A DNA stretch of 64,000 nt from Azadirachta indica. Its lineage: Eukaryota; Streptophyta; Magnoliopsida; Sapindales; Meliaceae. A model generated the notes under the pieces. The model had not been told where the DNA came from, made no database searches, and saw only the letters and a list, made by a program, of their open reading frames with translations. Each line of letters starts with the position of its first letter. Position 1 is the stretch's first letter. The stretch covers positions 3,785,009 through 3,849,008 of the forward strand of contig CM040444.1 of assembly GCA_022749755.1 (NCBI GenBank), read 5' to 3'. Position numbers and translations under genes: made by a program. This document shows positions 1 through 19,650 of the stretch, one piece after another.

Positions 1-558
1 CTTGAGCCATTTCTCTGGATTCTGGAATTCAGATATTTCACTATCAGAAAGTCCAAAACTGCGCATGATCTCCCACTGGAATGCTTGTCCACCAGATTTT
101 GCAGTAGCTTTAGACTTCTTGCCCTTGAACTTATCTGGTGGTGTGCCTCCATTCGCATCCTCAGTTTCTGGCAGCAGATTTGCTTCCTCCTCTAATTCTT
201 TGTTAAACACGGGTGGGTTACCAAACTGCTTAGCTTCCCGTGCGAGTTTATCAGCTGAAGCCTTAATGGGCATACCAGTGCAGTGGAAAGCAAATGGCAA
301 AAGCACATTGGCACCTCGTAATCTATGATAAGCAGCAGCAAATTCAAGCTTGGAAAGGGAGAATGCATGTCCAAGATGCAAATACCCGTTCATATAAGGA
401 AATGGAAAATTGCCAAAGAACTTTTCACCAGGTTCAGGAGGCTTTTCACGGGAATCAGCCTTAAAAACATCATTTTCCTCCCACCAAGTCCGGACCTTAG
501 CCTCAATTTCCAGGAGACGGTCTCTCCTTGCAAAGCTTTTCCCACTTTCTGTTGCCAT
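1..558 (-). CDS. LeuRS: Cytosolic leucine--tRNA ligase, N-terminal 186 codons (partial)
   Basis: Charges tRNA-Leu with leucine in the cytosol. Reading the minus strand from the ATG at 558-556 gives 186 uninterrupted codons to the window edge; the rest of the roughly 1,090-residue enzyme lies outside. Seen: N-terminus MATESGKSFARRDRLLEIE, the WWEEN segment (residues 25-29), and the class I synthetase signature HLGH (HIGH motif) at residues 61-64 after FPFPYMNGYL. The HCTGMPIKASADKLARE segment follows at 92-108 and then a Lys-rich loop (KGKKSKATAK) before the editing-domain region. This eukaryotic/archaeal-type N-terminus and the absence of a transit peptide point to the cytosolic rather than the organellar enzyme. 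The start is supported by the family-typical N-terminus and by a splice acceptor 20 bases upstream in the 5'UTR. No lesion is visible in the part present. Confidence 0.95.
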   Translation of the reverse strand, partial: MATESGKSFARRDRLLEIEAKVRTWWEENDVFKADSREKPPEPGEKFFGNFPFPYMNGYLHLGHAFSLSKLEFAAAYHRLRGANVLLPFAFHCTGMPIKASADKLAREAKQFGNPPVFNKELEEEANLLPETEDANGGTPPDKFKGKKSKATAKSGGQAFQWEIMRSFGLSDSEISEFQNPEKWLK

Positions 559-1290
559 ATCGTGAAGCTGAGAAAAACTGCATCAAGAAAAGAAAAAGAA
601 CACACACAATAATGCCATAAGCAAATTATGACATAGCTTTCACACCTTTAGGTCAATATATGAATAAGATTACATCTAAGCAGAGATAATGCAAATAGAA
701 AGTAGCACGTGTCGATTGCAATCTCAACCTTTTTCTATACGAAACAAAATTGCATTGAATGTATAAAGATACAAACTCAATCATACGTGATATTCATAAA
801 TATATATATATATATGCACAATTATATTTTCATCCACAAAGTATGAAATATACCCAAAAGTGAATTTAAATGAATAAATAAAAAAAAGCCAAACCCAAAT
901 TCATTAAATTAAGCAAAAAAAAAAAAATCCCAATGTAATAGCTTAATATCTAAATTTGAAGAACCTAATAACAATCTAATTAAACAGAAACTGATTTTGA
1001 AAGAACCAAAATTTCTCCTTTCTAAGCTGATTTGAATACAATCTACAAATTATATTCAAACAAACAAAATCTCAACGAAAAAATGAATAACTAATTACAA
1101 ACATAAAATGAAAGTTATTCAAAAACCTGTGATTCAAGGCTGATAAGCGAAGGGCATTTCGGTGCAAAAATGGCGCGTTTTGCCTTAAGAGAGAAAAAGC
1201 CAGCGAAAGTAACAGTAGAAGGGATGTCTTCTTTGCGGCTTTCAAACGCGAAGAAGAATAAAAGGGAATGCCAGTTTAACAGACTAGGGT
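559..1290 (-). other. LeuRS 5'UTR with a 549-bp leader intron
   Basis: On the minus strand a pyrimidine-rich tract ending in TGCAG (acceptor, last intron base 578) lies just upstream of the LeuRS ATG. A CACAG/GTTTTTG donor sits at 1127/1126, so an intron of 1126-578 is inferred inside the leader. The first leader exon would run from about 1127 to about 1290, where GC content rises and the telo-box occurs. Leader introns are common in plant housekeeping genes and often raise expression. The transcription start is not determined. Confidence 0.6.
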
Positions 1291-1293
1291 TTA
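1285..1293 (-). promoter_or_regulatory. Telo-box (TAAACCCTA) in LeuRS promoter/leader
   Basis: The minus strand reads TAAACCCTA. Telo-boxes (AAACCCTA) are known in promoters of plant translation-machinery genes, which fits LeuRS. A second copy in plus orientation lies at 1492-1500 (AAACCCTAA). Confidence 0.5.
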
Positions 1294-1331
1294 TGAATAC
1301 TTGGGTTTTTCTTTTTCGGTTTTTATAGGGA

Positions 1332-1339
1332 CACGTGGC
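1332..1339. promoter_or_regulatory. G-box/ABRE-like CACGTGGC
   Basis: CACGTGGC lies about 40 bases upstream of the telo-box in the LeuRS promoter. It is the core bound by plant bZIP and bHLH factors. The call rests on the motif only. Confidence 0.4.
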
Positions 1340-1379
1340 AGCGTATAAAAGCGTAGGGATAAGGGATGAGATCTAGTGT

Positions 1380-4270
1380 GCGGCGCAGCAGTTTGCGGTG
1401 TCAGCCCAATGGATCAGAACTCTTAATCTACTTTTTTTATTTTAGACGTGATGATCGACGGTCGGATCCAGATTAGCAGAAAGAACAATGAAAACCCTAA
1501 AGCAGTAGATCCAGTTGTGAGATGTCTACTCCTTTTAATGCAGGATGCTAAGGAATATCGAAAATCGAATCAAATAATTCGGTTTAATTTGATTTTTTTT
1601 ATATTAATTATTTTGTACCCGTTTTATTCGGTTTTTTCTTTTATTAAAAAGCTTTTCAACGATGGAAACACTTTTTACATTTTTTTAACTTAGGTTGACT
1701 GGCATTAAAGAACAGATTTTAAAAATTAAAAGTTTTTTTATTAAAAACAGTCTCAAATTTAAGTTTTAGATTATAGAATTTTTTTTAAAAAAAAAAAAAA
1801 ATTATCTAAAATATTTTTATTTTATTTTAATAATTTTACGTTATTTATTTAAATAAAATATTAAAAATTATTTATTAAAATAATTATTTAAATTTTTTAA
1901 AAATTAATTGTAACAATCAAATAGTTAATAAACTTTATCAATAAAAAATTTTATTTAAAAAATTATAATAATCAAAGTCCTCGTTTCAATTTTATTTATT
2001 TTTTGATTTAAAATTTAATTAAAACCTAAAATCATAACTCAGTTTAATATACCAATTAAAAATAAAAAATTAAGTTAGTTTATTTTAGTTTAGTATATCT
2101 GTATGAATGAGTTTGGTTCTGTTTATTATATTATGAACCAAATTAGCATTTGTTCTTACATACTTTTAACTAAAGACTAATGATTAGAATATAATCTTTT
2201 CTCACTTTGAGTTTGACTAAGCTTTTAAACTTTTATTTTATGTTATTATTATATATTGTATTGGCGAATAATAATCAATTGCATTTACATATATTAAAGA
2301 TTAAAGTTAGATCATGAGAATTATAACGTAGATATCTTGAAATTAATATATATTTAAACTCATTAATGGACCCATCAATATCTATGGGTTCATATTTCAT
2401 TGTCATCTCTAAGTATTAATACGATAATTGTCAAGTTGTTGCTTCCATTTAATGAAATGTTAAAAAAATAGGTAGTTTTCGTAGTAGTCAATGAGATTTT
2501 TTTTAATTGATTATATATTTACATATGTAACAAATGATCATTTATTGATTGACAAAATCTCTCTAAGTAGTAATTATTTGTCCCTTAGGCATAGATTGGG
2601 TGGTTTGAGACATTTTTTATACTTTCAACTATTCTCAGTTCGAGTAATAATAAAAAATAAAGATTTGACATTTCACTTTAAAATCAGATAAAAAACCAAA
2701 GTAGAAGTAATTTACTCTAAACATAAAAATAATCAAACACACATGTTATAAAACATATTTTTAGTGTCTAAAGTCTATAATTAATTATAGTTATTTATAT
2801 ATTATGAAAACTAATTTAATTAATTATATAATCTTTTCTCAATTTAAGTTTGCATAAGCTTTTAAAACTTTTATTTTATGTTATTATTATATATTTTATT
2901 GACAAATAACAATCAATTACATTTATGTATATTAAAGTTTAGATTAAGAGATTAAATTAAAGTTTAAATTAAGAGAGAATCATAATGTAAGATATTTTAA
3001 AATTAATATCTATTTAAACTCATTTATGAACCCATCAATATTTATGAGTTCATATTTTATTGTCATCTCTACGCACTAATACTACAATTGTCAAGTTGTT
3101 ACTTTTAAGTAACAAAATGTTATAAAAAAAGTTAGCATTTGTAGTAATTGATGAGGTTTATTGTAAGTGATTATATTTTGCACGTGTACCAAGTTGTCGT
3201 TTGTTGATTGATAAAGTTTTTTAATAAGTAATAATTATTTGCCTTTTAGACGTAAATTAGGTGGTTTGAAATATGTTTGATGCTCTTAATTATTCTCAAT
3301 TCGAGTAACAATAAGAAGTAAGGATTTGACATTTCAGTTAAAAATTAAATTAAAAATGAGAGTAAAGTAGTCTATTTTAAGCATAAAAATAATAAAAAAA
3401 TATGTTACCAAATGCATTTTTAAGTATCTAAAGTCTATAATTAATTTTAGTTATTTACATATTATCACAACTAATTGAATTAATTAAAAGAAATAAATAA
3501 ATAAAAAGTGAGTAAAATCTAAATTGGGCAAAAAAAATAGTCAATGGTCCCAATAAACTCAAACAAAAATGTCACTTCAAGAATAAAACACATAAACACA
3601 TCTAAAAATATGTTCATTAGTATTCTTGAAAATATTGGTAAAGTCAAAATTTGCAATTTAATTGGCGAAGGACAATATGGTAAATCACTAAGTCAGAATC
3701 AAGAACAAAAGGGAGAGAAGAGTAATAGTAAAATACAATAAAAAATGAAAAATAAAAAGGACAAAATTATTATTCGGATCCATATGTTCGATATTAAAAA
3801 ATAAGATCCATCGGTTAGAAATACCAAATCTTAGAGCATTACACATAATCGCAAGGATCTTATTTCTAATTATTATTTAAATGGAATGTGATAAAGAAAA
3901 AAAATTGTTATTCAATTGTTGTTATTATTACTAAATGATTTATAGGTCCCTACATTTATGAATTTTCTCAACAAAAGATGTCGTATTTTAAGTGGTATGA
4001 ATTAAGTCCAAGAATCCCTGTTGAAAATGAATGAAATGCCCTCCATTCTATAATTGTAATGGTCGAAATTCAAGACTACAAGGGCATTACAGTCATTTTC
4101 ATAGATTTAGAGACCTATTTGATACAAATGGTAAAAGCGTATCCTTTTAAGAAATAATAGAACGATAGGGAGCTTAATGTTATTAGTCATTGTATTTATG
4201 ATTATTCTGATAATTATAAAAATGACGGGTGGAATGAGTGATATAATAGTGGTGGACAAAGCTAAGATTG
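1380..4270. other. AT-rich intergenic DNA between divergent LeuRS and RABD1
   Basis: No gene was found. Short open frames are random-looking, Asn/Lys/Phe-rich and match no known protein. The notable content is the duplicated pair at 2192-2826 and 2827-3488. Long A and T runs occur around 1680-2000. Confidence 0.6.
2192..3488. repeat. Diverged direct tandem duplication, unit about 640 bp
   Basis: Copy 1 (about 2192-2826) and copy 2 (about 2827-3488) run in parallel from ATAATCTTTTCTCA through TTTTATTTTATGTTATTATT, CAATTGTCAAGTTGTT and TCTAAAGTCTATAATTAATT, in the same order. By eye identity is around 80 percent, so the event is old. No coding potential was seen in either copy. Confidence 0.75.
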
Positions 4271-4321
4271 ACAGGTGAGAGATTTCAGAAGATACATACA
4301 CATTTTACACGCACAAACAAA

Positions 4322-4357
4322 CTTTCCTTTTCTTTTTCTCTCTCTTTACCTCTCTCC
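4322..4357 (+). promoter_or_regulatory. CT-rich leader of RABD1
   Basis: A nearly pure C/T stretch lies 60-95 bases upstream of the RABD1 ATG. Pyrimidine patches of this sort are frequent around plant transcription starts and in 5'UTRs. The exact start site is not determinable here. Confidence 0.35.
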
Positions 4358-4416
4358 AAACAGAAAAAAAGAAAGAAAAGGCTTCTCTCCTAAAATTCTC
4401 GTTTCCAACCGAAATC

Positions 4417-8889
<4,473 letters not shown>

Positions 8890-9975
8890 CCACTAATGTT
8901 ATTATTTTAATTTTATTTTGGTCAGAAGAATGTAAGACAGTTTAACTACATGTTTACTGCATTGTCATATGAATCTTTAAACTGTCAAATATTTTGTGCT
9001 TTTAAGTGTTTCCCCTTCTATTACAAAGTACTTGCATTTGCTAAATTGCTCATGCATTACTAATTCCTGTCAAGTCTCGAGAAAAAAGAGAGGGAATACT
9101 ACTAGAAAATGGTCAAAATAATCCGGGAAAGATGTTACAAGCACTCCTTTTTATAATTTTAATTTTCCATGTTGTCATTGTCATATATCCATAGAGTTCG
9201 AGGAATCAAAAATGGGAAAATGTCAGTGTTTTTGGGGTGGAAAATTTACTTGTCCTTTTGGGTTATAACTTCTAAGAGGGGTTTCAATCTGTTAACACTA
9301 AACGTAAGTGCAACCGATCGCCATGAAAGTATAACTTTCTTATGAAACCCAGCGCATTACGAAACGTGAGCAAAGACTATTATTTGCTTATACTCGAACG
9401 AGACTGTAATGGCAATCATTGGCTTCGAGTTTTTATATTTTATCAAACAAGAAAATGTTTTCTCAAGTTTCATTATATAGATTTCCGCCGCCATAGGCAG
9501 GAGTCTTTCGATATAATTGTATTATTTGATGAATATATACCCCGCGAATGAGTGAAAAGAACAAGTTTTCGTATACATCATACGCAAAACTATTTTATAT
9601 TATGTTTCTCGATATTTGTGACAGTTTTTGTAAATTCAATTGGCATGGGTTATGTAAAATAAAATCTTTATTGTTTCGTTTTATTAATGGTATATTTAGG
9701 ATGGAGATGTTGTGATTTAGAATTGCGATAAAAATATGTTAAATGTTATTGTCAAAGTGAGTGATTTTTATTGAAAATTGGCATTTGCTAAATAGTTTTC
9801 CAATTTTATTTTTTAAAGTTGAGTAGAGATTAGTAAGTGAGATTTTAATAGTATCATATTTATCATAAAAACATGTTAGATTTTAACACTTCCGTGGAAT
9901 TTGTCTGGAGTTCAATCAAGAGCAAATAGTACATTGAAAAGTACTTTCAATTGCTCCTCTAGTGTTAATATATCA
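8890..9975 (+). other. RABD1 3'UTR and intergenic DNA
   Basis: The first few hundred bases after the RABD1 stop are T-rich and presumably 3'UTR; no single polyadenylation signal stands out. A less AT-rich patch at 9300-9560 keeps a 69-codon open frame (9342-9551), but I recognise no family and see no flanking splice sites. Confidence 0.4.
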
Positions 9976-10490
9976 GCACACAAACGATGGAGAGCCTATT
10001 CATATTTTAATCAGACCCATCATTTACCCTTTTTCTTTTTCCAATTATATTTTGTCGGAAATAACCTCCATTATTTTTGCACAAATATCAATTTCACACA
10101 TTGGCAACATTTTCAGAATTAAAAAATAAGGAAAAAAAGATAGAACCACAAGGTCGTAAGCCCCGTTCTGTTGGGCTGGGCCCATGTGAATAACTGTGCT
10201 ATCGGCCAAGTGCCCATGAAGAGAATCTAACGGCACACAAACGATGGAGAGCCTATTCATATTTTAATCAGACCCATCATTTACCCTTTTTCTTTTTCCA
10301 ATGATATTTTGTCGGAAATAACCTCCATTATTTTTGCACAAATATCAATTTCACACATTGGCAACATTTTCAGAATTAAAAAATAAGGAAAAAAAGATAG
10401 ATCCACAAGGTCGTAAGCCCCGTTCTGTTGGGCTGGGCCCATGTGAATAACTGTGCTATCGGCCAAGTGCCCATGAAGAGAATCTAACGG
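9976..10490. repeat. Near-perfect 257-bp tandem duplication
   Basis: Copy 1 is 9976-10232 and copy 2 10233-10489, with period exactly 257. I see only about two mismatches (CCAATTATA versus CCAATGATA, and GATAGAACC versus GATAGATCC), so the duplication is recent. Each copy ends in a GC-richer segment with TGGGCCCA (10177-10184 and 10434-10441). The minus-strand open frames across it are duplicated along with it and match nothing known. Confidence 0.9.
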
Positions 10491-10640
10491 CTCCACACAC
10501 GTCTCAGCCACAATTCTCTTCCATGGGGTTTCTCGTTTCCGAGACTGCATCTCTGCAGTATATGGCCCGGGGACTTTCCTGGGCCTAACCCAGTGGAACA
10601 CTGAATCTCAGCCCATTCACATCGCCTTGTGGTTGATGCA
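10140..10640. promoter_or_regulatory. GC-richer patch with repeated TGGGCC (site II-like) motifs
   Basis: TGGGCCCA occurs at 10177 and 10434, and TGGGCC again at 10580-10585. Such motifs cluster in plant core promoters, yet no gene start is visible nearby. It could be the promoter of an unrecognised transcript or a displaced promoter fragment. Confidence 0.3.
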
Positions 10641-11248
10641 CTGTTGTCGTTCGCTACCACTTATTAATCTTAAAATTCAAATATATCTAAACAATGTGGG
10701 ACATGTGGGATTGTTTTAATACCATGACAAAATCTGTAACGAAATCTCTAACAAAAGAGAAAAAGGGGAAAAAAAGAATTATAAAGTAGATCAAAAGCAC
10801 AATAACGCTACCTCGTTATAAATTGTTTACAGATGATTACATCTTAAGGATTCAATTTTCGAGATAGGAATAAAACATCATCAATTAAAAAGTTTGAAAA
10901 ACAGCAATTTTCTAAGGCCTTTACAAATCCAGAAGGCAAATACCCTTTTTGTCAAAAATAATTACAAATTACGAGCAAGAGGTAAATGTAAAAGCAGATT
11001 TCTGTTCCTAATATTGAATCCTATTAGAGCAAATACATAGTAAATACCAAAGTAATCTATAACATTCCTCATGCAAAAACTACCACAACAAAATCATTCA
11101 ATATTTCTGACAACATATAATGAGAATAGTTCAAAACATGAAATGACAAATGTAATTTGAAACAATTGACACTCGAGAGAGTGAAAAATTAAACATATAA
11201 GAGAGCACAACAAAGAGACAAGTAATTGAAGTAAACATAGGCCACCTA
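10491..11248. other. Intergenic DNA and RABA2 3'UTR
   Basis: It holds the last TGGGCC motif (10580) and then AT-rich sequence. The portion adjoining 11248 is presumably the 3'UTR of the minus-strand RABA2 gene. Nothing else was recognised. Confidence 0.4.
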
Positions 11249-14369
<3,121 letters not shown>

Positions 14370-16185
14370 TAGGGGTGATAAATGGACTAGATTGACATGA
14401 GATTGTCCAAAAAATGGATAGTGCATGCAATATATAAGTCCATATAACCTTGAATGACGCTCATATTTTAAGTATAAAAGCTTGATTAGACAATGGGTAG
14501 ACCAGTATAAAAACATAATTAATTATTAATTAATATATTAAAAAATTAGAAAGAATTAACAATTCACATAATAACAGATGTATAAAAATCAAATTTAGTA
14601 ATTAATGGGATAAAACTATATCAACAATCCTTTCTTCATCTTGCAAATAAGGCATATCTTGTTAGACAAAACTTTTAAAATGATAACTTTATTTTTATGT
14701 CTTCTAATTAATAAAATAAGTTCTTTAACAAATTAAAGTTAATTTATTTTGAAATTACTAAAATTGATATATACCTAACATTATAAAATCATGATATTTA
14801 ACCCAAAAAAAATGATGTTATTACTAAAACTGTTGATTATTTTAAAAAATAATGAGTTACTATTTGTTCAAATGTTTTGCATTAAAGTAATTTTACAATT
14901 AGAAGGTTGTATTTTTTAGTAAGAAATGCCTTTAAATAAAAATGATAAAAAAATAAATAATAAAAAATTCTTTTCGTAAAATAAGAAAAATTTAAATTGG
15001 TATGACATCATACAAATTTAACGAGTTTATGAGTTGGGCCACACTAATCTTTAAAAATTAGAGATAACGGCATGCATAAATATGCTTGAACTTTTAAATA
15101 CGATAAGTTATTATTGTAGAAACATTTTGCATTAAAGTAATTTTATGATTAAAAGGTTGTATTTTTTAGTAAAAAAAATAACTTTAAATAAACATGATAA
15201 AAATACAAAAATTATTTTCTTAAATAGTAACAAATTTTATTTTAAAGTACTTAAATTTGGTGACAATACTTTTTATTTCCAAACTTTTATGTATGAAATT
15301 TCGAAATTTGGCCATAAAAATTTCTGTCTCATATTATAATAAGACTATTAGTGTGTTTTTGTACTTTCCTTATATGTATATATATATATATATATATAAG
15401 ATTTAATATTGAAGTGTTAGAAAAAAAAAATAATAAAATAGGATATTATTAGCAAATAAAATATTTAATTCATTTAAACATTTAATTATTTAGTTTTATG
15501 TAGTGTTTGTTTTTTTGGTTTAAAATCTAAACATGACTAAAATCTGATCTGATTGATATGTTTGCTTTTTAACCTTAAATATCTAAATATAAATTTTAAG
15601 TTGTTTATTTTTATAAAAATAAAAAATTTAAAACTGATATTTTGATATATATATTTTAAAAATCTTAAATTAATGTATTAGGGTATTGATATATATTAAT
15701 ATTAAGTAATAGACTTAAAATATTATTGACAAATAAAATATTTAAAATTATTTAAAATTTATTTATTTAAATTTAAGTCAAAATTTAAATAAATGTTATT
15801 TTTTAATTTTATTTGAGTTTATAAATTATATTTAATTTTTTATTGTTATAGAATGTTTTTATGCTTTTTTTTTTTACAAAATCATTATTGGTTTAATGTT
15901 ACAAAAAATTATATACTTTTCTTTATAATTTTTTAAAATTGATTTGGTTTTTTAATCAGAATACAAAATTTTTTATTTTTTAATTTTATTTAAAATAATT
16001 ATGATTTTTCTAACAAAATAATTATTAGTTTAATTTCTATTCAATTATTTTACAAAAGATATATTATTGTAATAAAAAATTAATAAATATTAATTTCTCT
16101 ATCTAAATTTTTTTTCAAAATTATAAAAGAAAATTGACTACAAAATACTTCATTAAGTACAATGGTGATTGCATTAAACATAATA
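14370..16185. repeat. AT-rich dispersed repeat, copy a
   Basis: It opens with TAGGGGTGATAAATGG, a hAT-like end. It contains the marker segments AATTAATGGGATAAAAC (14600), GTTTTGCATTAAAGTAATTTT (14870) and AAGTACTTAAATTTGGTGAC (15245), then (TA)n at about 15375-15400 and a long T-rich tail ending near TTAAGTACAATGGTGATTGC (16155). The same segments recur in the same order at 16176-19650. No protein-coding capacity was seen, so it is a non-autonomous element or old duplicated DNA. Confidence 0.6.
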
Positions 16186-19100
16186 GTTGTATAAAAATTA
16201 AATTTAGTAATTAATGGGATAAAACCATATCAAGAAGTCTTTCTTCATCTTGTAAATAAGGCATATCTTGTTTAGACAAAACTTTTAAAATGATACCTTT
16301 ACTTTTATGTCTTCTAATTACTTGATCACTTACTTTAATTTTGTGTTTCTATGTTATATTTACACAACTATATCTACACTATAACTCAGAAACTCGTTTT
16401 CTAAATCCATCTCGTGTTAATAACTCGACCTATATGACCTCTATATAGTATTAGAAAAGTTTTCTTGTCTATATATTAAATTATTTCATGGAACAATTTT
16501 CACTTAACTCCCTACGACTCCATTGTGTATCTCATGACAAAAATTTTATATAACTATATTATCATACTATTAAATATTTTAATTTGAATTTCAAATATTT
16601 ATCTATACAATCATGAGATAAATTAGTTTAATAACTTTAATCAAATAAAATTTTGTAAAAAAAATTTAAAAGTTCAAAATAAGAAAATTTTAGAGCCCAA
16701 TGTGATATGACATGATGCAAATTTATGAGTTTATGAGTTGGACCAAACTCATCTTTAAAAATTAGAGACAACATGAAGTATAAATACACTTGAATTTCAT
16801 GAGTTGGGTAGGGCATAACACAGCATATTTCTACCGCTCCTAATAGGGGACTTATTTGTTATAAATAATTAAAATATATTTATTCATTGTTTTAATAAAA
16901 TTAGGGATTTAATTGTTATTTTATTTTATATTCTGAATTTTTAAATGATTTAAAATTTTGACAAAATAAGTTCTTTAACAAATTAAATTGATATAAACCT
17001 AAAATTATGAAATCATGATATTTAACAAAAAAATGATGCTATTATTAAAATTGTTTATTATTTTAAAAAATAATAAGTTACTATTTGTTCAAATGTTTTG
17101 CATTAAAGTAATTTTACAATTAAAAGGTTGTATTTTTTAGTAAGAAATGCCTTTAAATAAAAATGATAAAAAAATAAATAAAAAAATTATTTTCTTAAAA
17201 TAAGAAAAGTTTAAAGCGGTATGACATGATAAAAATTTAATGAGTTTATGAGTTGGGAACTAATCTTTAAAAGTTAGAGACAACAGCATGTATAAATATG
17301 CTTGAATTTTTAGATATGATAAGTTATTATTGTACAAATATTTTGCATTAAAGTAATTTTATGATTAAAATGTCATATCTTTTAGGAAAAATAACATATT
17401 TTCCCATAATATTTGGCCTAATAGACAAATATCTCCTGATGGTTAAAAAAAATAGATACTCCTCTAACATTTAAATAAATAAGCAGATACCCTTCTGAAC
17501 TTTTATTTTTATTAGTTGATCAGTTAATTTATTATTATTTGTACCCCTAATTTTTAACATAATAATAATATGATATATATTTTATTTAATTATAACACTT
17601 TACTCCCTATTTTAATATTTTTCACAATATAATTTTTTTAAATATAATAATTTAGTATATATTTAATATTTTTTTACAATATATTCAAGACTAAATACAT
17701 TTTAATTTATTATTTTAATAGAAAATTTAGAAAATAAAATATTATTAAAAATTTAAACAATGAGTTACATTAAATTCATGTTAAAATATTATTTATTCTT
17801 GAATATATCGTGAAAAAATATTAAAAATATATGAAAATATAAATAAAAATATAAACAATAAAACACATGTTATATATATATTACAAATAAAAAAACAATC
17901 AAAAATTTTCTTCTTTTTCTATTTTTTAATTAAAATTAAATTATATTAGTTAATAAGAATATAAAAATATATTTAATTATTAATTCTATTACCAAATGAT
18001 ACTAAATTTTTTCTTTTTTTAAACTTTTTTATTTATATTTTCATAATTTTTCTCAAGAAAATATAATAAATTTAATATAATCTTTTAAATAAAAATATTA
18101 ATATAAGAATAAAATGTTAAAATATATTTTAAAATCTTTTTAACAATCAAATATCAAATACATTGTAAAAAAAAAGGATATAAATATTTTAACATAAGTT
18201 TAATTTAACTCATTGTTTAAATTTTTTTAATAATATTTTATTTTTCAAATTTTCTATTAAAATAACAAATTAAAAATGTATTTAGTTTTAAGTATATTGT
18301 GAAAACAATATTCAATATGGACTAAATTGTTATATTTAAAAGAATTATATTGTGAAAAATATTAAAATAGGGAGTAAAGTATTATAATGAAATAAAATAT
18401 ATATCATATTATTATTATGTAAAAGATGAGAGACACAAATAATAATAAATTAACTGGTCAACTGATAGAGATAAAAGGTTAGGATTATCTACCTATTTAT
18501 TCAACGTCAGGGGGACATATGTCTTTTTTCAAATATTATGGGGCATTAGGCCAAACGTTTGAGGTGAATATGTCATTTTCTTTATTTTTTAAAAAGAATT
18601 AGTTTAAATAAAAATAATAAAAATATAAAAAAATATTTTCTTAAATAGTAAAAATTTTATTTTAAAGTACTCAAATTTGTTGACAATACTTTTTATTTCC
18701 CAAACTTTTATCTATGAAATTTTGAATTTTGGCCACAAAAATGTTTGTCTTATATTATAATAGGACTATTAGTGTTTTTTATATATATATATATATATAT
18801 ATAAGATTTAATATTGAAGTGGTAAAAAAAATAATAAAATAAGAATATTATTAGTAAATAAAATATTTAATTCATTTAAATATTTAGTTATTTAGATTTA
18901 TGTAGTGTTTGTTTTTGGTTTGAAGTCTAAATAAGGCTAATATATATATTTAACTTAAATTTGATTTGATTGATATATTTGCTGTTTAACCTTAAACGTC
19001 TGAATATAAATTTTAAATTATTTATTTTTATAAAAATAAAAAATTTAAAACTGATATATTGACATATATCTTAAAAAATTTTAAACTAATATATTAAGGT

Positions 19101-19650
19101 GTTGATATATATTAATATTAAATAATAGACTTAAAATATTATTGACAAATAAAATATTTAAATTATTTAGAATTTATTTATTTAAATTTAAGTCAAAATT
19201 TTTTTTTTTTTTAATTATATTTAAATATTTTTAGCAATATTTTAAATATAAATTAGAAAACAAAATTTATTTTTTTTTTAATTTTATTCAAGTTTATAAA
19301 TTTATATTTAATTTTTTATTGTTATATAATGTTTTTATGCTTTTTTTTTTTTTTTTTACAAAATCATTACTAGTTTAATGTTACAAAAAAATTATATACT
19401 TTTCTTTATAAATTTTTTAAATTGATTTGGTTATTTAATTAGAATACAAATTTTATTTAAAATAATTATGATTTTTTTGACAAAATAATTATTAGTTTAA
19501 TTTCTATTCAATTATTTTACAAAAGATATATTATTGTAATAAAAAATTAATAAATATTAATTTCTCTATCTAAATTTTTTAAAAAAATTATAAAGGAAAA
19601 ATGACTACCAAATCCTTCATTAAGTACAATGGTGATTGCATTAAACATAA
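16176..19650. repeat. AT-rich dispersed repeat, copy b (interrupted)
   Basis: A second copy of the 14.4-16.2 kb repeat, again ending with TTAAGTACAATGGTGATTGC (about 19620). Compared with copy a it has an extra 650-bp segment (16320-16970) that copy c at 55.3-56.1 kb also has, ending near CTACCGCTCCTA (16842). It also carries the foldback element at 17386-18580. A (TA)n run lies at about 18779-18803. Confidence 0.6.
17386..18580. mobile_element. 1.2-kb foldback/long-TIR element inside the repeat
   Basis: The left end (GAAAAATAACATAT) and right end (ATATGTCATTTTC) are inverted copies, and the match continues inward through TTTGGCCTAAT, CAGTTAATTTATTATTATTT and ATATTTTTCACAATATAATT for roughly 400 bases per arm, leaving a short AT-rich centre. 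It interrupts sequence that is continuous in copy a (about 15165). There is no transposase. The size and long arms suit a foldback or MULE-type MITE. The flanks do not give a clean target duplication. Confidence 0.7.

Noticed and set aside
9342..9551. 69-codon frame in a less AT-rich patch after RABD1
   Set aside because: No recognisable domain and no neighbouring exon; coding status cannot be supported.
10045..10601. Two overlapping-in-content minus-strand frames (71 and 106 codons)
   Set aside because: They are the same sequence carried by the 257-bp duplication; no family match, no splice context, and the frame contains promoter-type motifs.
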